Origin: Actinospica robiniae DSM 44927
Lineage (GTDB): Bacteria > Actinomycetota > Actinomycetes > Streptomycetales > Catenulisporaceae
Reading direction: 5' to 3'
Length of the DNA stretch: 64,000 bases
Assembly: GCF_000504285.1 (NCBI RefSeq)
Contig: NZ_KI632511.1
Span: 8,724,154 to 8,788,153, forward strand
In this document: one piece after another, positions 41,715 through 52,213 of the stretch
Layout of the letters: every line of letters begins with the position of its first letter
Numbering within the stretch: position 1 is the first letter of the stretch
Position numbers and translations under genes: made by a program
The notes under the pieces: generated by a model
Told to the model about the DNA's origin: nothing
The model's database searches: none
The model's input: only the letters and a program-made list of their open reading frames with translations

Positions 41715-43450
41715 CCAATTTCGAGGTGTGGGCGCCGAATGCCGACCAGGTCGACCTCGACCTCGGCGACCGGGTGCTGCCGATGAAGAAGGCCGACCGG
41801 CCGGAGCGTCCGGGCTGGTGGCGGGCCGAGGCGGAGAGCGCCACCGGCGACTACGCCTTCCGCCTCGACGGCGGACCGTCCCGGCCGGACCCGCGCGCGC
41901 GGCGCCAGCCCTACGGCGTGCACGGCGGCAGCCGGCTCGACGGCGCGGCGGCGTTCCCGTGGACGGACGGGGAGTGGCACGGCCGGCCGCTGCGCGGATC
42001 AGTGCTCTACGAACTGCACATCGGCACCTTCACCCCGGAGGGCACGTTCGACGCGGCGATCGGCCGGCTCGACCACCTCGCCCGCCTCGGCGTGGACTTC
42101 GTCGAGCTCATGCCGGTCGCGGCCTTCGGCGGGGACCACGGCTGGGGCTACGACGGCGTCGGCCTGTGGGCGGTGCACGAGCCGTACGGCGGGCCCGACG
42201 GGCTGCGCCGCTTCGTCGATGCCTGCCATGCCCACGGCCTCGGCGTCGTGCTCGACGTCGTCTACAACCACCTCGGTCCGAGCGGGAACTACCTCGCAGA
42301 GTTCGGGCCCTACTTCACCGACACGCACGTCACGCCGTGGGGCGCCGCGGTGAACCTGGACGCGCCCGGCTCGGACGAGGTGCGCGCCTTCCTGGTCGGC
42401 AACGCCCTCCACTGGCTGCGCGAGAACCACCTCGACGGACTGCGCCTCGACGCCGTGCACGCGCTCATCGACAACAGAGCCCTGCATTTCCTGGAGGAAC
42501 TCGCCGCCGCGGTGGACGGCCTGGCCGCCAGCAGCGGCCGCATCCTGCACCTGATCGCGGAGACGGACCGCAACGATCCGCACACCGTCACCCCGCGCCC
42601 GGCCGGCGGACAGGGCGTGCACGCGCAGTGGAGCGACGACTTCCACCACGCCCTGCACAGTGCCCTGACAGGCGAGAACCAAGGCTACTACTGCGATTTC
42701 GGGCCGCTCGCCGCGATCGAGAAGACGCTGACGTCAGCCTTCTACCACGATGGCGGCTACTCGGCCTTCCGCGGCCGCTGCCACGGCCGCCCGGTCGACA
42801 CGCAGGCGCTGGACGCGGATCGCTTCATCGTCTCGCTGCAGACGCACGACCAGGTCGGCAACCGGGCCGAGGGCGACCGGATCGGCTTCGCGCTCTCCGA
42901 AGGGCTGCGCCGGGTGGGCGCGGCCCTGCTGCTCACCTCGCCGTTCACGCCGCAGCTGTTCATGGGCGAGGAGTGGGGCGCCGGCACGCCCTGGCAGTAC
43001 TTCACCGACCACCCCGAACCGGACCTCGCCGAGGCCGTGCGGGCCGGCCGCCGCGCCGAGTTCGCCCGCTACGGCTGGTCGGCCGACCGGGTCCCCGACC
43101 CGCAGGACCCTGCGACATTCCAGCGCAGCAAGCTCGACTGGGACGAGCCGGGCCAGCCAGGCCCGCGCGCACTGCTGGACTGGTACCGCGACCTGATCGC
43201 CCTGCGCCGGGCCCGCCCCGACCTCGCCGACCCGAGCTTCGCCAGCGTATCCGTGACCTGCGACGAGGAGCACCGCTGGCTGGTAGTGAGTCGCGGCGCC
43301 CTGCGGGTGGCGGCGAACCTCTCGCCCGAGCCGCGCTCGATCCCGCTCGACGCCGCGGCCCGCGAGATCCTGCTCGCCTCGGATCCCCGCGTCCGGCTCA
43401 TCGACGACGGCGTGGAACTGCCGGCGGAATCGGCCGCGGTCCTGGCCTGA
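41711..43450 (+). CDS. treZ: malto-oligosyltrehalose trehalohydrolase
   Basis: 579 residues, GH13. An N-terminal carbohydrate-binding E-set domain (FEVWAPNADQVDLDL) is followed by the barrel with YELHIGTFTPEGTF, VVYNHLGPSGNYL, catalytic Asp in DGLRLDAVHALID, Glu in HLIAETDRND, Asp in SLQTHDQVGNR. It releases trehalose from the product of TreY. Start overlaps the treY stop by 4 bases. A debranching enzyme (TreX/GlgX) that often completes the operon is absent here; a GH15 enzyme lies 9 kb away. Trehalose is an osmolyte and spore reserve in actinomycetes. Confidence 0.94.
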   Translation: MTNFEVWAPNADQVDLDLGDRVLPMKKADRPERPGWWRAEAESATGDYAFRLDGGPSRPDPRARRQPYGVHGGSRLDGAAAFPWTDGEWHGRPLRGSVLYELHIGTFTPEGTFDAAIGRLDHLARLGVDFVELMPVAAFGGDHGWGYDGVGLWAVHEPYGGPDGLRRFVDACHAHGLGVVLDVVYNHLGPSGNYLAEFGPYFTDTHVTPWGAAVNLDAPGSDEVRAFLVGNALHWLRENHLDGLRLDAVHALIDNRALHFLEELAAAVDGLAASSGRILHLIAETDRNDPHTVTPRPAGGQGVHAQWSDDFHHALHSALTGENQGYYCDFGPLAAIEKTLTSAFYHDGGYSAFRGRCHGRPVDTQALDADRFIVSLQTHDQVGNRAEGDRIGFALSEGLRRVGAALLLTSPFTPQLFMGEEWGAGTPWQYFTDHPEPDLAEAVRAGRRAEFARYGWSADRVPDPQDPATFQRSKLDWDEPGQPGPRALLDWYRDLIALRRARPDLADPSFASVSVTCDEEHRWLVVSRGALRVAANLSPEPRSIPLDAAAREILLASDPRVRLIDDGVELPAESAAVLA

Positions 43451-43571
43451 CCGACGCGCCACCGCCGAATGCTGCTTCAATCCCGCCACACGATCCGGCC
43501 GCATAAGAGCTTCCCCCTGTCGCGCGCGATCTGCGCGACCCACATCAAAGTGTTGCTCAGAGTGGTCCTGT

Positions 43572-43941
43572 GCGGTCGCTTCGCGTCGCCTGGTTCGTCT
43601 GACCGCCCGCCCACCCGTTGCGTCGGCGGGGTGGGCTGGGGTTTCAAGATCTCGCCTCCGGCGCGGGCCCTTCCCTCGGAGAGAGAGGCCGGAGTCTGTG
43701 GGGTGGGTGTGGTTGGCGGGGCGGGCTGGGGTTCGGGGTGGTCGGGTGTCGGGGGTGTGCTCTCTCCTCGGTCGGTCCCCGGAGGCAATCAGGGACCTGC
43801 CGGGAGGTCAAGCGGCGGTGGTTTCCGCTGCTGGTGGATTGTGTATGGCGCCGCTTGACCTCCCGGCAGAACCCTGATCGGGCTTCGCCTGCCCGACCGA
43901 GGAGAGAGCCCACCCCCTGGGGGTCCGGTGCGAGCTGCGCT
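43572..43941 (+). repeat. left arm of element 2
   Basis: Matches the complement of 44627-44991. It holds the nested hairpin 43759-43910 and a conserved outer segment with GTTTCAAGATCTCGCCTCCG and GGCGCGGGCCCTT. Divergence is mostly in the middle (about 43690-43735) and the hairpin loop. Confidence 0.8.
43759..43910. repeat. nested hairpin in the left arm of element 2
   Basis: Outer stem TCTCTCCTCGGTCGG pairs with CCGACCGAGGAGAGA. Inner stem CTGCCGGGAGGTCAAGCGGC pairs with GCCGCTTGACCTCCCGGCAG. Same topology as the element 1 hairpin but with different sequence. The right arm has the matching hairpin at about 44656-44807. Confidence 0.8.
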
Positions 43942-44185
43942 CGGGCCGATTCCTGTCCCGGGGCCCGGCCGCGCTCGATGCGGAAGGATTCTGCATCACC
44001 CTGATCCGGCCATCCTGATCCTCGATCCGCGAAGGAGTCGGTGCCCGGGCCGCGCTTGCTGCTGAATCCTGCATTGCCATTCTGGGCTGCTCTTTTCTCC
44101 TCTCTTTCTTCAACGCCGGGGAACGCGCACGAGTGCCCGGAAATCTGCAGAATTTTTGCTTATTCAGTAAAGGCCGGATTCGCCA

Positions 44186-44216
44186 CTTTTGTCGGTGGTG
44201 GCGTCTAGTATCGAAG
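44186..44216 (+). promoter_or_regulatory. promoter-like segment of element 2
   Basis: CTTTTGTCGGTGG, then TCTAGTATCGAAGCATG. It resembles the segment upstream of the element 1 HNH gene (CCTTTGTCACGG then ATATACTTGAAG). An ATG lies right after it, but the frame that follows is repeats. Confidence 0.35.
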
Positions 44217-44271
44217 CATGGGGATCGGGACCTGTGTCGAGAGGGGTGGTGGACGGGGTGTGGCCGAGAGC

Positions 44272-44640
44272 GGTGCAGGAATTCCCCTCAGCGTGCGACC
44301 GGGCCACGCGATCGTGCGCACCGGGTGGATCGGACCGGGGCGATGCAGAAATCGCCCGCATCGAACGCGGCGGGCCCACGGGATTCCTGCGCGAGGTCTG
44401 GGATCGGGGTGGATCACATGAGGGCGGTACAGGATTTCACATTAGGCGCGACCCGAGCATCGACCTCTTCGCGCGGATCGATGATCGGGATGGTCGGATC
44501 AGGGTGATGCAGAATTCTCCCGCATCGGGCGCGGCTGGCCTGCGGGATTCTGCCGCGAGGTCTGGGATCGGGGTCGATCGCGCCAAGGCGATGCACGATT
44601 CAGCAGCAAGCGTGACCCGGCCTGAGCGCAGCTCGCACCG
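44272..44640 (+). repeat. degenerate tandem array inside element 2
   Basis: A word of the form GRTGCAGRAWTC recurs at about 44272, 44341, 44427, 44506 and 44591, with spacing 69 to 86. The larger 154-164-bp unit is clearest where GCGAGGTCTGGGATCGGGGT appears at 44391 and 44555. Copies in reverse orientation lie at about 43987 and 44065. No open frame stays coding-like. Confidence 0.65.
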
Positions 44641-44991
44641 TTCCCCAGGGGGTGGGCTCTCTCCTCGGTCGGGCAGGCGAAGCCCGATCAGGGTTCTGCC
44701 GGGAGGTCAAGCGGCGCGATGCAAGATCGAGCATCAGCGGAAGCTACCGCCGCTTGACCTCCCGGCAGGTTCCTGATTGCCTCCGGGGACCGACCGAGGA
44801 GAGAGAACGCCCCCGGCACCCGACCATCCCGAACCCCAGCCCGCCCCACAAACGACAGCACCCACATGAACCCGGCACTCTCTCCGAGGGAAGGGCCCGC
44901 GCCGGAGGCGAGATCTTGAAACCCCAGCCCACCCCGCCAACGCAACGGGTGGGCGGGCGGTCAGACAAAACAGGCGACGCGAAGCGGCCGC
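44627..44991 (-). repeat. right arm of element 2
   Basis: Reverse complement of the left arm. It carries the nested hairpin (about 44656-44807) and the conserved outer end (GCGACGCGAAGCGGCCGC). The loop sequence (around 44718-44745) differs from the left arm loop. Confidence 0.8.
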
Positions 44992-45063
44992 CCCACCTCT
45001 ACGACCACCCCGACCCGACAGGCCAACACGCCCGACCAGCACACAGCCGATCATCAACTCGCG

Positions 45064-45609
45064 TTACGACACGGCCTGGCCGAGCGCGGCAAGAACCATG
45101 CCCACCCGTCCGTCCAGCGGCCCGTCGAGTTCCAGGACTGCGATGTCCCCCCAGAGGCCCAACGGGTCGTCGTAGACCAGGTCCAGTAACGCGTCATCGA
45201 CCCGGAGGCGCAGCGCAGGCAGCTGCGCAGGCGGCATCACTCGTTCCGTCTCCGCGGTGACCCGCGTGATGACCAGCAGATCGAGCCCTGCGAAGGCAGG
45301 CTGCAGTGCTTCCGCCACGGCCGGGGCCTCAGGATCGGCGCCTGACGCCGTCATGTAGGCGAGATAGTCCAACGGCGTTCGGTCGAAGACGACCGCGGAG
45401 GACAGCGGCCGGGAGACCATGCTGCGCACCGAGCGCACGAGCATGGCGTGGTAGTCCTCCAGGGACGGCGGGTTCGCGAACTCGTAGCCCTCCTCCTCGA
45501 GCAGGTAATACGGTTCGTCGACCGCCACGTGACCTGGCAGATGCTCACACAGCGCCTCGACCAGCGTCGTCTTCCCCGTGCCGTGCGTGCCGGAGACACC
45601 CACTCTCAT
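45064..45609 (-). CDS. AAA/P-loop nucleoside-kinase-like ATPase (NadR-type fold)
   Basis: 181 residues. The Walker A is GTHGTGKTTLVEAL at the very N-terminus, followed by PYYLLEEEGYEF, VVFDRTPLDYLAY (DRxxxD lid/Walker B-like, as in NadR and thymidylate-kinase-like proteins) and LVITRV. Probably phosphorylates a nucleoside, ribosylnicotinamide or small molecule; substrate unassigned. ATG at 45609, SD TGGGAG upstream. It stands right outside element 2 and is divergent from the GH20 gene. Confidence 0.7.
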   Translation of the reverse strand: MRVGVSGTHGTGKTTLVEALCEHLPGHVAVDEPYYLLEEEGYEFANPPSLEDYHAMLVRSVRSMVSRPLSSAVVFDRTPLDYLAYMTASGADPEAPAVAEALQPAFAGLDLLVITRVTAETERVMPPAQLPALRLRVDDALLDLVYDDPLGLWGDIAVLELDGPLDGRVGMVLAALGQAVS

Positions 45610-45730
45610 CTGCGGCTCCCACTCCAGAAAAACCGACTACGGCATTCTACCGTCGCTGATCCAAAGGACATCGGTGATTCAGCGGACAGTCCTAGCCTGA
45701 CCTGCTGCGCTCGCCTAAGATCCAGTAGTT

Positions 45731-47332
45731 ATGGATCTCATACCCGCGCCCCGGTCCCTCGTCCGCCCCGATGAGCCCGGCGCGTATCCGCTGACCGCGG
45801 CGAGCGCGCTGACCGGTGGGCCGGGGACGGAGCGCGTGGCGGCGTGGCTGCGGGCCGAGCTCGGCGCGGCGACGGGCTTCGACCTGCTGCCGGGCGACGG
45901 CGGGGGAGTGCGGCTCGGGCTGGATCCGGATCTCGGCGCCGAAGCGTACCGGCTCGTCGTCGACGCCGACGGGGTGCGCCTGAGTGGCGGCTCGGCGGCC
46001 GGCGTCTTCCTCGGCGCGCAGACGCTGCGTCAGTTGCTGGGTGCCGACGCCTACCGCCGCGCGCCGCTCCCGGAGCGGGACTGGTCGGTTCCGCACGTCA
46101 CGATCGAGGACGAGCCGCGCTTCGGCTGGCGCGGCTTCATGCTGGATGTCGCGCGGCATTTCCTGCCCAAGGCCGACGTGCTGCGCTACCTCGACCTGAT
46201 CGCCGCCCACAAAATCAATGTGCTGCATCTGCACCTCACCGACGACCAGGGCTGGCGCGTCGAGATCAAGCGCTATCCGCGCTTGACCGAGATCGGCTCG
46301 TGGCGTGAGCAGACCATGGTCGGCGTGCGCGAGGGCAAACGCCGCGACGGCCGCCCGCACGGCGGCTACTACACCCAGGACGACCTGCGCGAGATCGTCG
46401 CGTACGCGGCGGCGCGGCACATCACCGTCGTCCCCGAGATCGACATCCCGGGCCACTCCCGCGCCGCGATCGCCGCGTATCCGGAGCTCGGCAACGTCGA
46501 CGTGATCAACACCGCGGCGCTCAAACCGTTCACTGACTGGGGTATCAGCAGCGACGTGCTCAACGTCGAGGACGCGACGCTGAGCTTCTACGAGCACGTG
46601 CTCGAAGAAGTGCTCGACATCTTTCCGTCGACCTTCGTGCACATCGGCGGCGACGAGTGCCCGAAGGAGCAATGGCGGGCCAGCGCGCATGCCCAGGCCC
46701 GGATCCGCCAGGAGGGCCTGGCCGACGAGCACGAGCTGCAGAGCTGGTTCATCCGCCACTTCGACCGCTGGCTCGCCGAGCGTGGGCGACGCCTGATCGG
46801 CTGGGACGAGATCCTCGAAGGCGGCCTCGCGCCGGGCGCCGCCGTCGCCTCGTGGCGCGGCTACGAGGGCGGCGTCGCAGCGGCCCAGGCGGGCCACGAC
46901 GTCGTCATGTGCCCGAAGCAGCACGTCTACCTCGACTATCGCGAGTCCGAGCGCCCGGACGAGCCGATCCCGGTCGGCATCGTCCGGACGCTCGAGGACG
47001 TCTACCGCTTCGAGCCGGTCCCGCCCGGGCTGCGCGAGGATCCGGCCGCGGCGCGGCACGTGATCGGCACGCAGGCGAACGTGTGGACCGAGTTCATGGA
47101 CAGCGTCCGGGTCGTGGACTACCGCACCTTCCCGCGCCTGTGCGCGTTCGCGGAGGTGGCGTGGTCCGCCCTGCCGTCCGACCCGGAAGCCCGCGACTAC
47201 GCGGACTTCGAAGCGCGCATGGCCACGCACCTGACTCGCCTCGACGCCCTCGGCGTGGAGTACCGTCCCGCCGACGGCCCGCTTCCGTGGCAGCAGCGAC
47301 CCGGCGTGCGCGGACGGCCGAAGGGGGATTAG
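45731..47332 (+). CDS. beta-N-acetylhexosaminidase, GH20
   Basis: 533 residues. N-terminal GH20b-like domain, then the barrel: GWRGFMLDVARHFLP, VLHLHLTDDQGWRVEIKRYP, PEIDIPGHSRAAI, catalytic Asp-Glu in FVHIGGDECPKEQW, and WDEILEGGLA. It removes terminal GlcNAc/GalNAc from chitin or peptidoglycan oligosaccharides by substrate-assisted catalysis. No signal peptide is evident, so it is probably cytoplasmic and works on imported chitobiose-type sugars. ATG at 45731 starts the frame. Confidence 0.92.
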   Translation: MDLIPAPRSLVRPDEPGAYPLTAASALTGGPGTERVAAWLRAELGAATGFDLLPGDGGGVRLGLDPDLGAEAYRLVVDADGVRLSGGSAAGVFLGAQTLRQLLGADAYRRAPLPERDWSVPHVTIEDEPRFGWRGFMLDVARHFLPKADVLRYLDLIAAHKINVLHLHLTDDQGWRVEIKRYPRLTEIGSWREQTMVGVREGKRRDGRPHGGYYTQDDLREIVAYAAARHITVVPEIDIPGHSRAAIAAYPELGNVDVINTAALKPFTDWGISSDVLNVEDATLSFYEHVLEEVLDIFPSTFVHIGGDECPKEQWRASAHAQARIRQEGLADEHELQSWFIRHFDRWLAERGRRLIGWDEILEGGLAPGAAVASWRGYEGGVAAAQAGHDVVMCPKQHVYLDYRESERPDEPIPVGIVRTLEDVYRFEPVPPGLREDPAAARHVIGTQANVWTEFMDSVRVVDYRTFPRLCAFAEVAWSALPSDPEARDYADFEARMATHLTRLDALGVEYRPADGPLPWQQRPGVRGRPKGD

Positions 47333-47345
47333 GGCCGGGCGGGCC

Positions 47346-48341
47346 TTAGCCGTCGGCCCGCCCTTTTTCGCCGGTTGACTGCGGCAGCGCGGCGGCCAGT
47401 CGGTCGACTCCGAACCCGCTGATCAGGAGGCGTTCCTTGCGGCTGCCCGTCAGCTGCTGGGTCCATTCGACGAACCCGCCGTCGGCCAATTCCACGCACT
47501 CGCCGCCGATGGTGGCGTAGATCTTGTAGCACAGCCGGGTGTAGTAGCCGCGTCCGCTCGTGCGCTCGGGGTCGTCGAGGACGTCGACGCCCGGTGTCGC
47601 CGCCAGCGCGGCGCGGGTGTGTTCGAGGAGCGCGATGCTCGCCTCGTCCAGGCAGGTCAGGCGAATCTCGGCGTGCCCGACACCGGCGGCGGACAACACT
47701 CTGGCGGCGAACTGCAGGTGTTCGACGAGATGCCGGCGCTCGAAGGCGCGGTCGCCGGTGTCCCGTCCGGCGGTGACCATGCCGAAGAGCTGGAAGTGCG
47801 CGAGCATGCCGGGTGCGCCGAAGTGCTGGGCGCGCACCACCCGCTGGGTGGCGGCGAGCCGGACGGGTGTGCTGGAGCGGGGATCTGCCGCCAGGGCCGC
47901 GGACCGCCGATGGGCGGCTTCCAGGGCCAGGCCGTTGGTCGGATCGGCCGCGACCTCGCTGGCCCGGATCGTGGCCACCACCTTGCGCGGATCGACGCTG
48001 CCGACGGCCGAATGGGTCGCCAGCGGCGCGAGCGGCGAGAGGACCAGCGATTCGCAACCCTCGGGCAGCGCGGCGAACAGCACCTCTTCGGCGCGGCGCA
48101 GCGCGGCCGCGTCGATCCGGGCCGGGCCGACGAAGCGATCCGAGCGGTAGCGCCGCATCACCTCGGCCGGAGTGAGCCGGTCCGCCCGGCGCCGGAAGAC
48201 CTCGAGCAGCAGTGTGGTGAGATCCGCGCCCGAGAGCTCGGTGACCAGCAGATCCAGCAGGTCCGGTCCGCCCGCGCGGCTCAGTACCCGTTGCAGGGCC
48301 GGACCGACTCGGGCGTGCTCTGAGAGCTCGTACTCTGCCAT
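47346..48341 (-). CDS. uncharacterised conserved-looking protein
   Basis: 331 residues, family not recognised. The middle part (SPLAPLATHSAVGSVDP, VRLAATQRVVRAQHFG, MLAHFQLFGMVTAGRD) is faintly reminiscent of class II aminoacyl-tRNA synthetase motif 2 (an Arg strand followed by hxxF), and the C-terminal GYYTRLCYKIYA and LLISGFGVDRLAAALPQS recalls a motif 3-like G-x-G-x-x-R segment. That similarity is weak and may be coincidence. No membrane helix. Convergent with GH20 (13-bp gap). Confidence 0.6.
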   Translation of the reverse strand: MAEYELSEHARVGPALQRVLSRAGGPDLLDLLVTELSGADLTTLLLEVFRRRADRLTPAEVMRRYRSDRFVGPARIDAAALRRAEEVLFAALPEGCESLVLSPLAPLATHSAVGSVDPRKVVATIRASEVAADPTNGLALEAAHRRSAALAADPRSSTPVRLAATQRVVRAQHFGAPGMLAHFQLFGMVTAGRDTGDRAFERRHLVEHLQFAARVLSAAGVGHAEIRLTCLDEASIALLEHTRAALAATPGVDVLDDPERTSGRGYYTRLCYKIYATIGGECVELADGGFVEWTQQLTGSRKERLLISGFGVDRLAAALPQSTGEKGRADG

Positions 48342-48383
48342 GGTCGACCACTATCGTCCGAAGTGCGGCGGCGCGGCCAGCGA

Positions 48384-48995
48384 TTATTCGAATCCGAGAC
48401 CGCTGAGCGCCTGGCCGATCTTGGCGCGGTGCTGCGCCTCCCACTCGTCGAGCGACTCAGCGGCCTCCTTCGCCAGCCTTGCCGTGGCCGCCGCGAGCAG
48501 CTGCTCCCGCTGTGCGGCGGGCACCACGACGACGCCCTCCTCGTCAGCGACCACGACGTCACCCGGATGGACGAGCACGCCGCCGCAGCGGGCCGGTTCG
48601 GCCAGGGCGCCGAGGGCCTTCTTCGTGCCCGGCTTCGGGATGACGCCGCGCCCGAAGACGGGGAACCCGGCCTCGCGGACCTCGGCGAGGTCGCGGATCA
48701 GGCCATCGACCACGAACCCGGCCACGCCGCGGCGCTGGGCGACGGCGCACACGTTGCCGCCGGCCAGCGCGTAGTCCAGATCGCCCGACTCGACCACGAT
48801 GACCGAGCCCGGCTCGGCGCGGTAGATCGCCGCGTGCAGCATCAGGTTGTCCCCGGGCGGGCAGCGCACGGTGTAGGCCGGGCCGGCCAGCCGGGGCACC
48901 GGCGTCCACAGCGGGCGGATGCCGATGTCCATGATCTGCGCCCGGTCGAGCAGGTCGGCCAGAGTAGTGGTGGGGATTTCGGCAAAGGCGCTCAT
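48384..48995 (-). CDS. RraA-like / HMG-aldolase family protein
   Basis: 203 residues. Conserved: IPTTTLADLLDRAQIM, AYTVRCPPGDNLMLHAAI, VIVVESGDLDYALAGGN, FVVDGLIRDLAEVREAGFPVFGRG and HPGDVVVADEEGVVVVP. The Arg-Asp pair in DGLIRD is the catalytic/metal site of 4-hydroxy-4-methyl-2-oxoglutarate aldolase and oxaloacetate decarboxylase relatives; the RNase E inhibitor RraA shares the fold. I favour aldolase/decarboxylase. ATG at 48995, SD AAGGAA upstream. Confidence 0.85.
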   Translation of the reverse strand: MSAFAEIPTTTLADLLDRAQIMDIGIRPLWTPVPRLAGPAYTVRCPPGDNLMLHAAIYRAEPGSVIVVESGDLDYALAGGNVCAVAQRRGVAGFVVDGLIRDLAEVREAGFPVFGRGVIPKPGTKKALGALAEPARCGGVLVHPGDVVVADEEGVVVVPAAQREQLLAAATARLAKEAAESLDEWEAQHRAKIGQALSGLGFE

Positions 48996-49092
48996 GCGTT
49001 CCTTCTTCTCTGCGCGGCCGTGACTTCGTGGTTTTACCCCTGCGTCACCGGCCGCGTCCGATCGTGAAACCTCGGGCGGGGATCGTAGAGCC

Positions 49093-49893
49093 ATGACATT
49101 ACAGAACACGCTCCGGCACCACCGCCACCTGGTCGAGCTCGGCTCGCTGCTCGCGACGGCGGGCGCGGCCGACGCCTTCGCCGACGCATTCGGGGCGCGG
49201 CGCGACGGCGTCGCCGTGCTGATCTGCCTCGGCATAGCCCTGATCGTGACGACCGTCGGCCACCACGTGTGGCTGCGCCGGAGCGACCACGCGCCGCCGC
49301 ACGCAGCGAAGGCAGCGGAGACGGCGGACGCACTCGACGCCGCGGTGACCGGCGTCGTCTGGCGGGTGCGCACCGAGATCGACAACACGCCCGGCCGACT
49401 GGCCGTGCTCGCCGGCGCGCTCGCAGCCGCCGGCGCCAACATCCACGGCCTCGACGCGCACCCCGGCCCGGCGGGCACGGTCGTGGACGAATTCCTGGTC
49501 GAGACCCCGCCGGACACCTCCGCGCAGCAGCTGTGCGCTGCCATCCGGGCGGTCGGCGGTCGGGCGACCCGCGCCGTCCCGACCGACCTGCTCGCACTCG
49601 TCGACGCACCGACCCGCGCGCTCGACCTCGCCGCCCGGCTCGCCCGACGGCCCGACGCACTCGAAGCCGTGCTGGCCGATCTGCTGGAGGCCGAACGGGT
49701 CGAGCTCGGGCCGGCCGACGCAGACCTCGAACATCTGGCCGACGGGACCAGGCTCGTGCTGCGCGGCCCGGACGGCACAGCGGTCACGGTCAGCCGACCC
49801 GGCCTGCCGTTCACCGTGGTCGAACGCTCGCGCGCCCGCGCCGTGCTCGACCTCGCGGCCGCCCACAGCGCCGCACGCGAACGCGGCTGCTGA
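49093..49893 (+). CDS. membrane-anchored ACT-domain protein
   Basis: 266 residues. One hydrophobic helix (VAVLICLGIALIVTTVG, residues about 41-57). An ACT domain lies at about 95-165 (TEIDNTPGRLAVLAGALAAA, GANIHGLDAHPG, DEFLVETPP). The C-terminal region resembles a second ligand domain (LRGPDGTAVTVSRPGLPF). ACT domains bind amino acids as regulators. Target unknown. ATG at 49093; a strong bidirectional terminator follows. Confidence 0.7.
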   Translation: MTLQNTLRHHRHLVELGSLLATAGAADAFADAFGARRDGVAVLICLGIALIVTTVGHHVWLRRSDHAPPHAAKAAETADALDAAVTGVVWRVRTEIDNTPGRLAVLAGALAAAGANIHGLDAHPGPAGTVVDEFLVETPPDTSAQQLCAAIRAVGGRATRAVPTDLLALVDAPTRALDLAARLARRPDALEAVLADLLEAERVELGPADADLEHLADGTRLVLRGPDGTAVTVSRPGLPFTVVERSRARAVLDLAAAHSAARERGC

Positions 49894-49896
49894 AAA

Positions 49897-49935
49897 ACGC
49901 CTCCGGCCGACCCGAAACGGGTCGGCCGGAGGCGT
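49897..49935. terminator. strong bidirectional terminator between the ACT gene and katG
   Basis: Perfect 17-bp stem (starts ACGCCTCCGGCCGACCC) with a GAAAC loop. It is preceded by AAAAA, which gives a T-run for the minus-strand katG transcript. Confidence 0.9.
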
Positions 49936-49953
49936 CGGAACAGAAACCGCGGA

Positions 49954-52191
<2,238 letters not shown>

Positions 52192-52213
52192 TCAGGTAGG
52201 CGGATCATGGCGC

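Larger units (their letters stand above)
43572..44991. mobile_element. element 2: repeat-bounded element without an intact gene
   Basis: A 1.42-kb structure following treZ. Arms 43572-43941 and 44627-44991 are reverse complements (about 90 percent by eye). Each contains a nested hairpin and a 5' segment whose order of motifs parallels element 1 (TCAA-x-GAT.., GGCGCGGGCCCTT, CTCGGAGAG, GGTCGGG). The interior carries a DUF222-like promoter region (44186-44216) but no nuclease frame. The complementarity continues inward in degraded form. I interpret it as a decayed or gene-less relative of element 1. The 43451-43571 flank and 44992-45063 show nothing recognisable. Confidence 0.5.

Noticed and set aside
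44189-44776. 195-residue open frame inside element 2
   Set aside because: It reads through tandem and inverted repeats, shows internal repetition (ARSGIGVD) and no family features; codon bias is not gene-like and it runs into the right arm.
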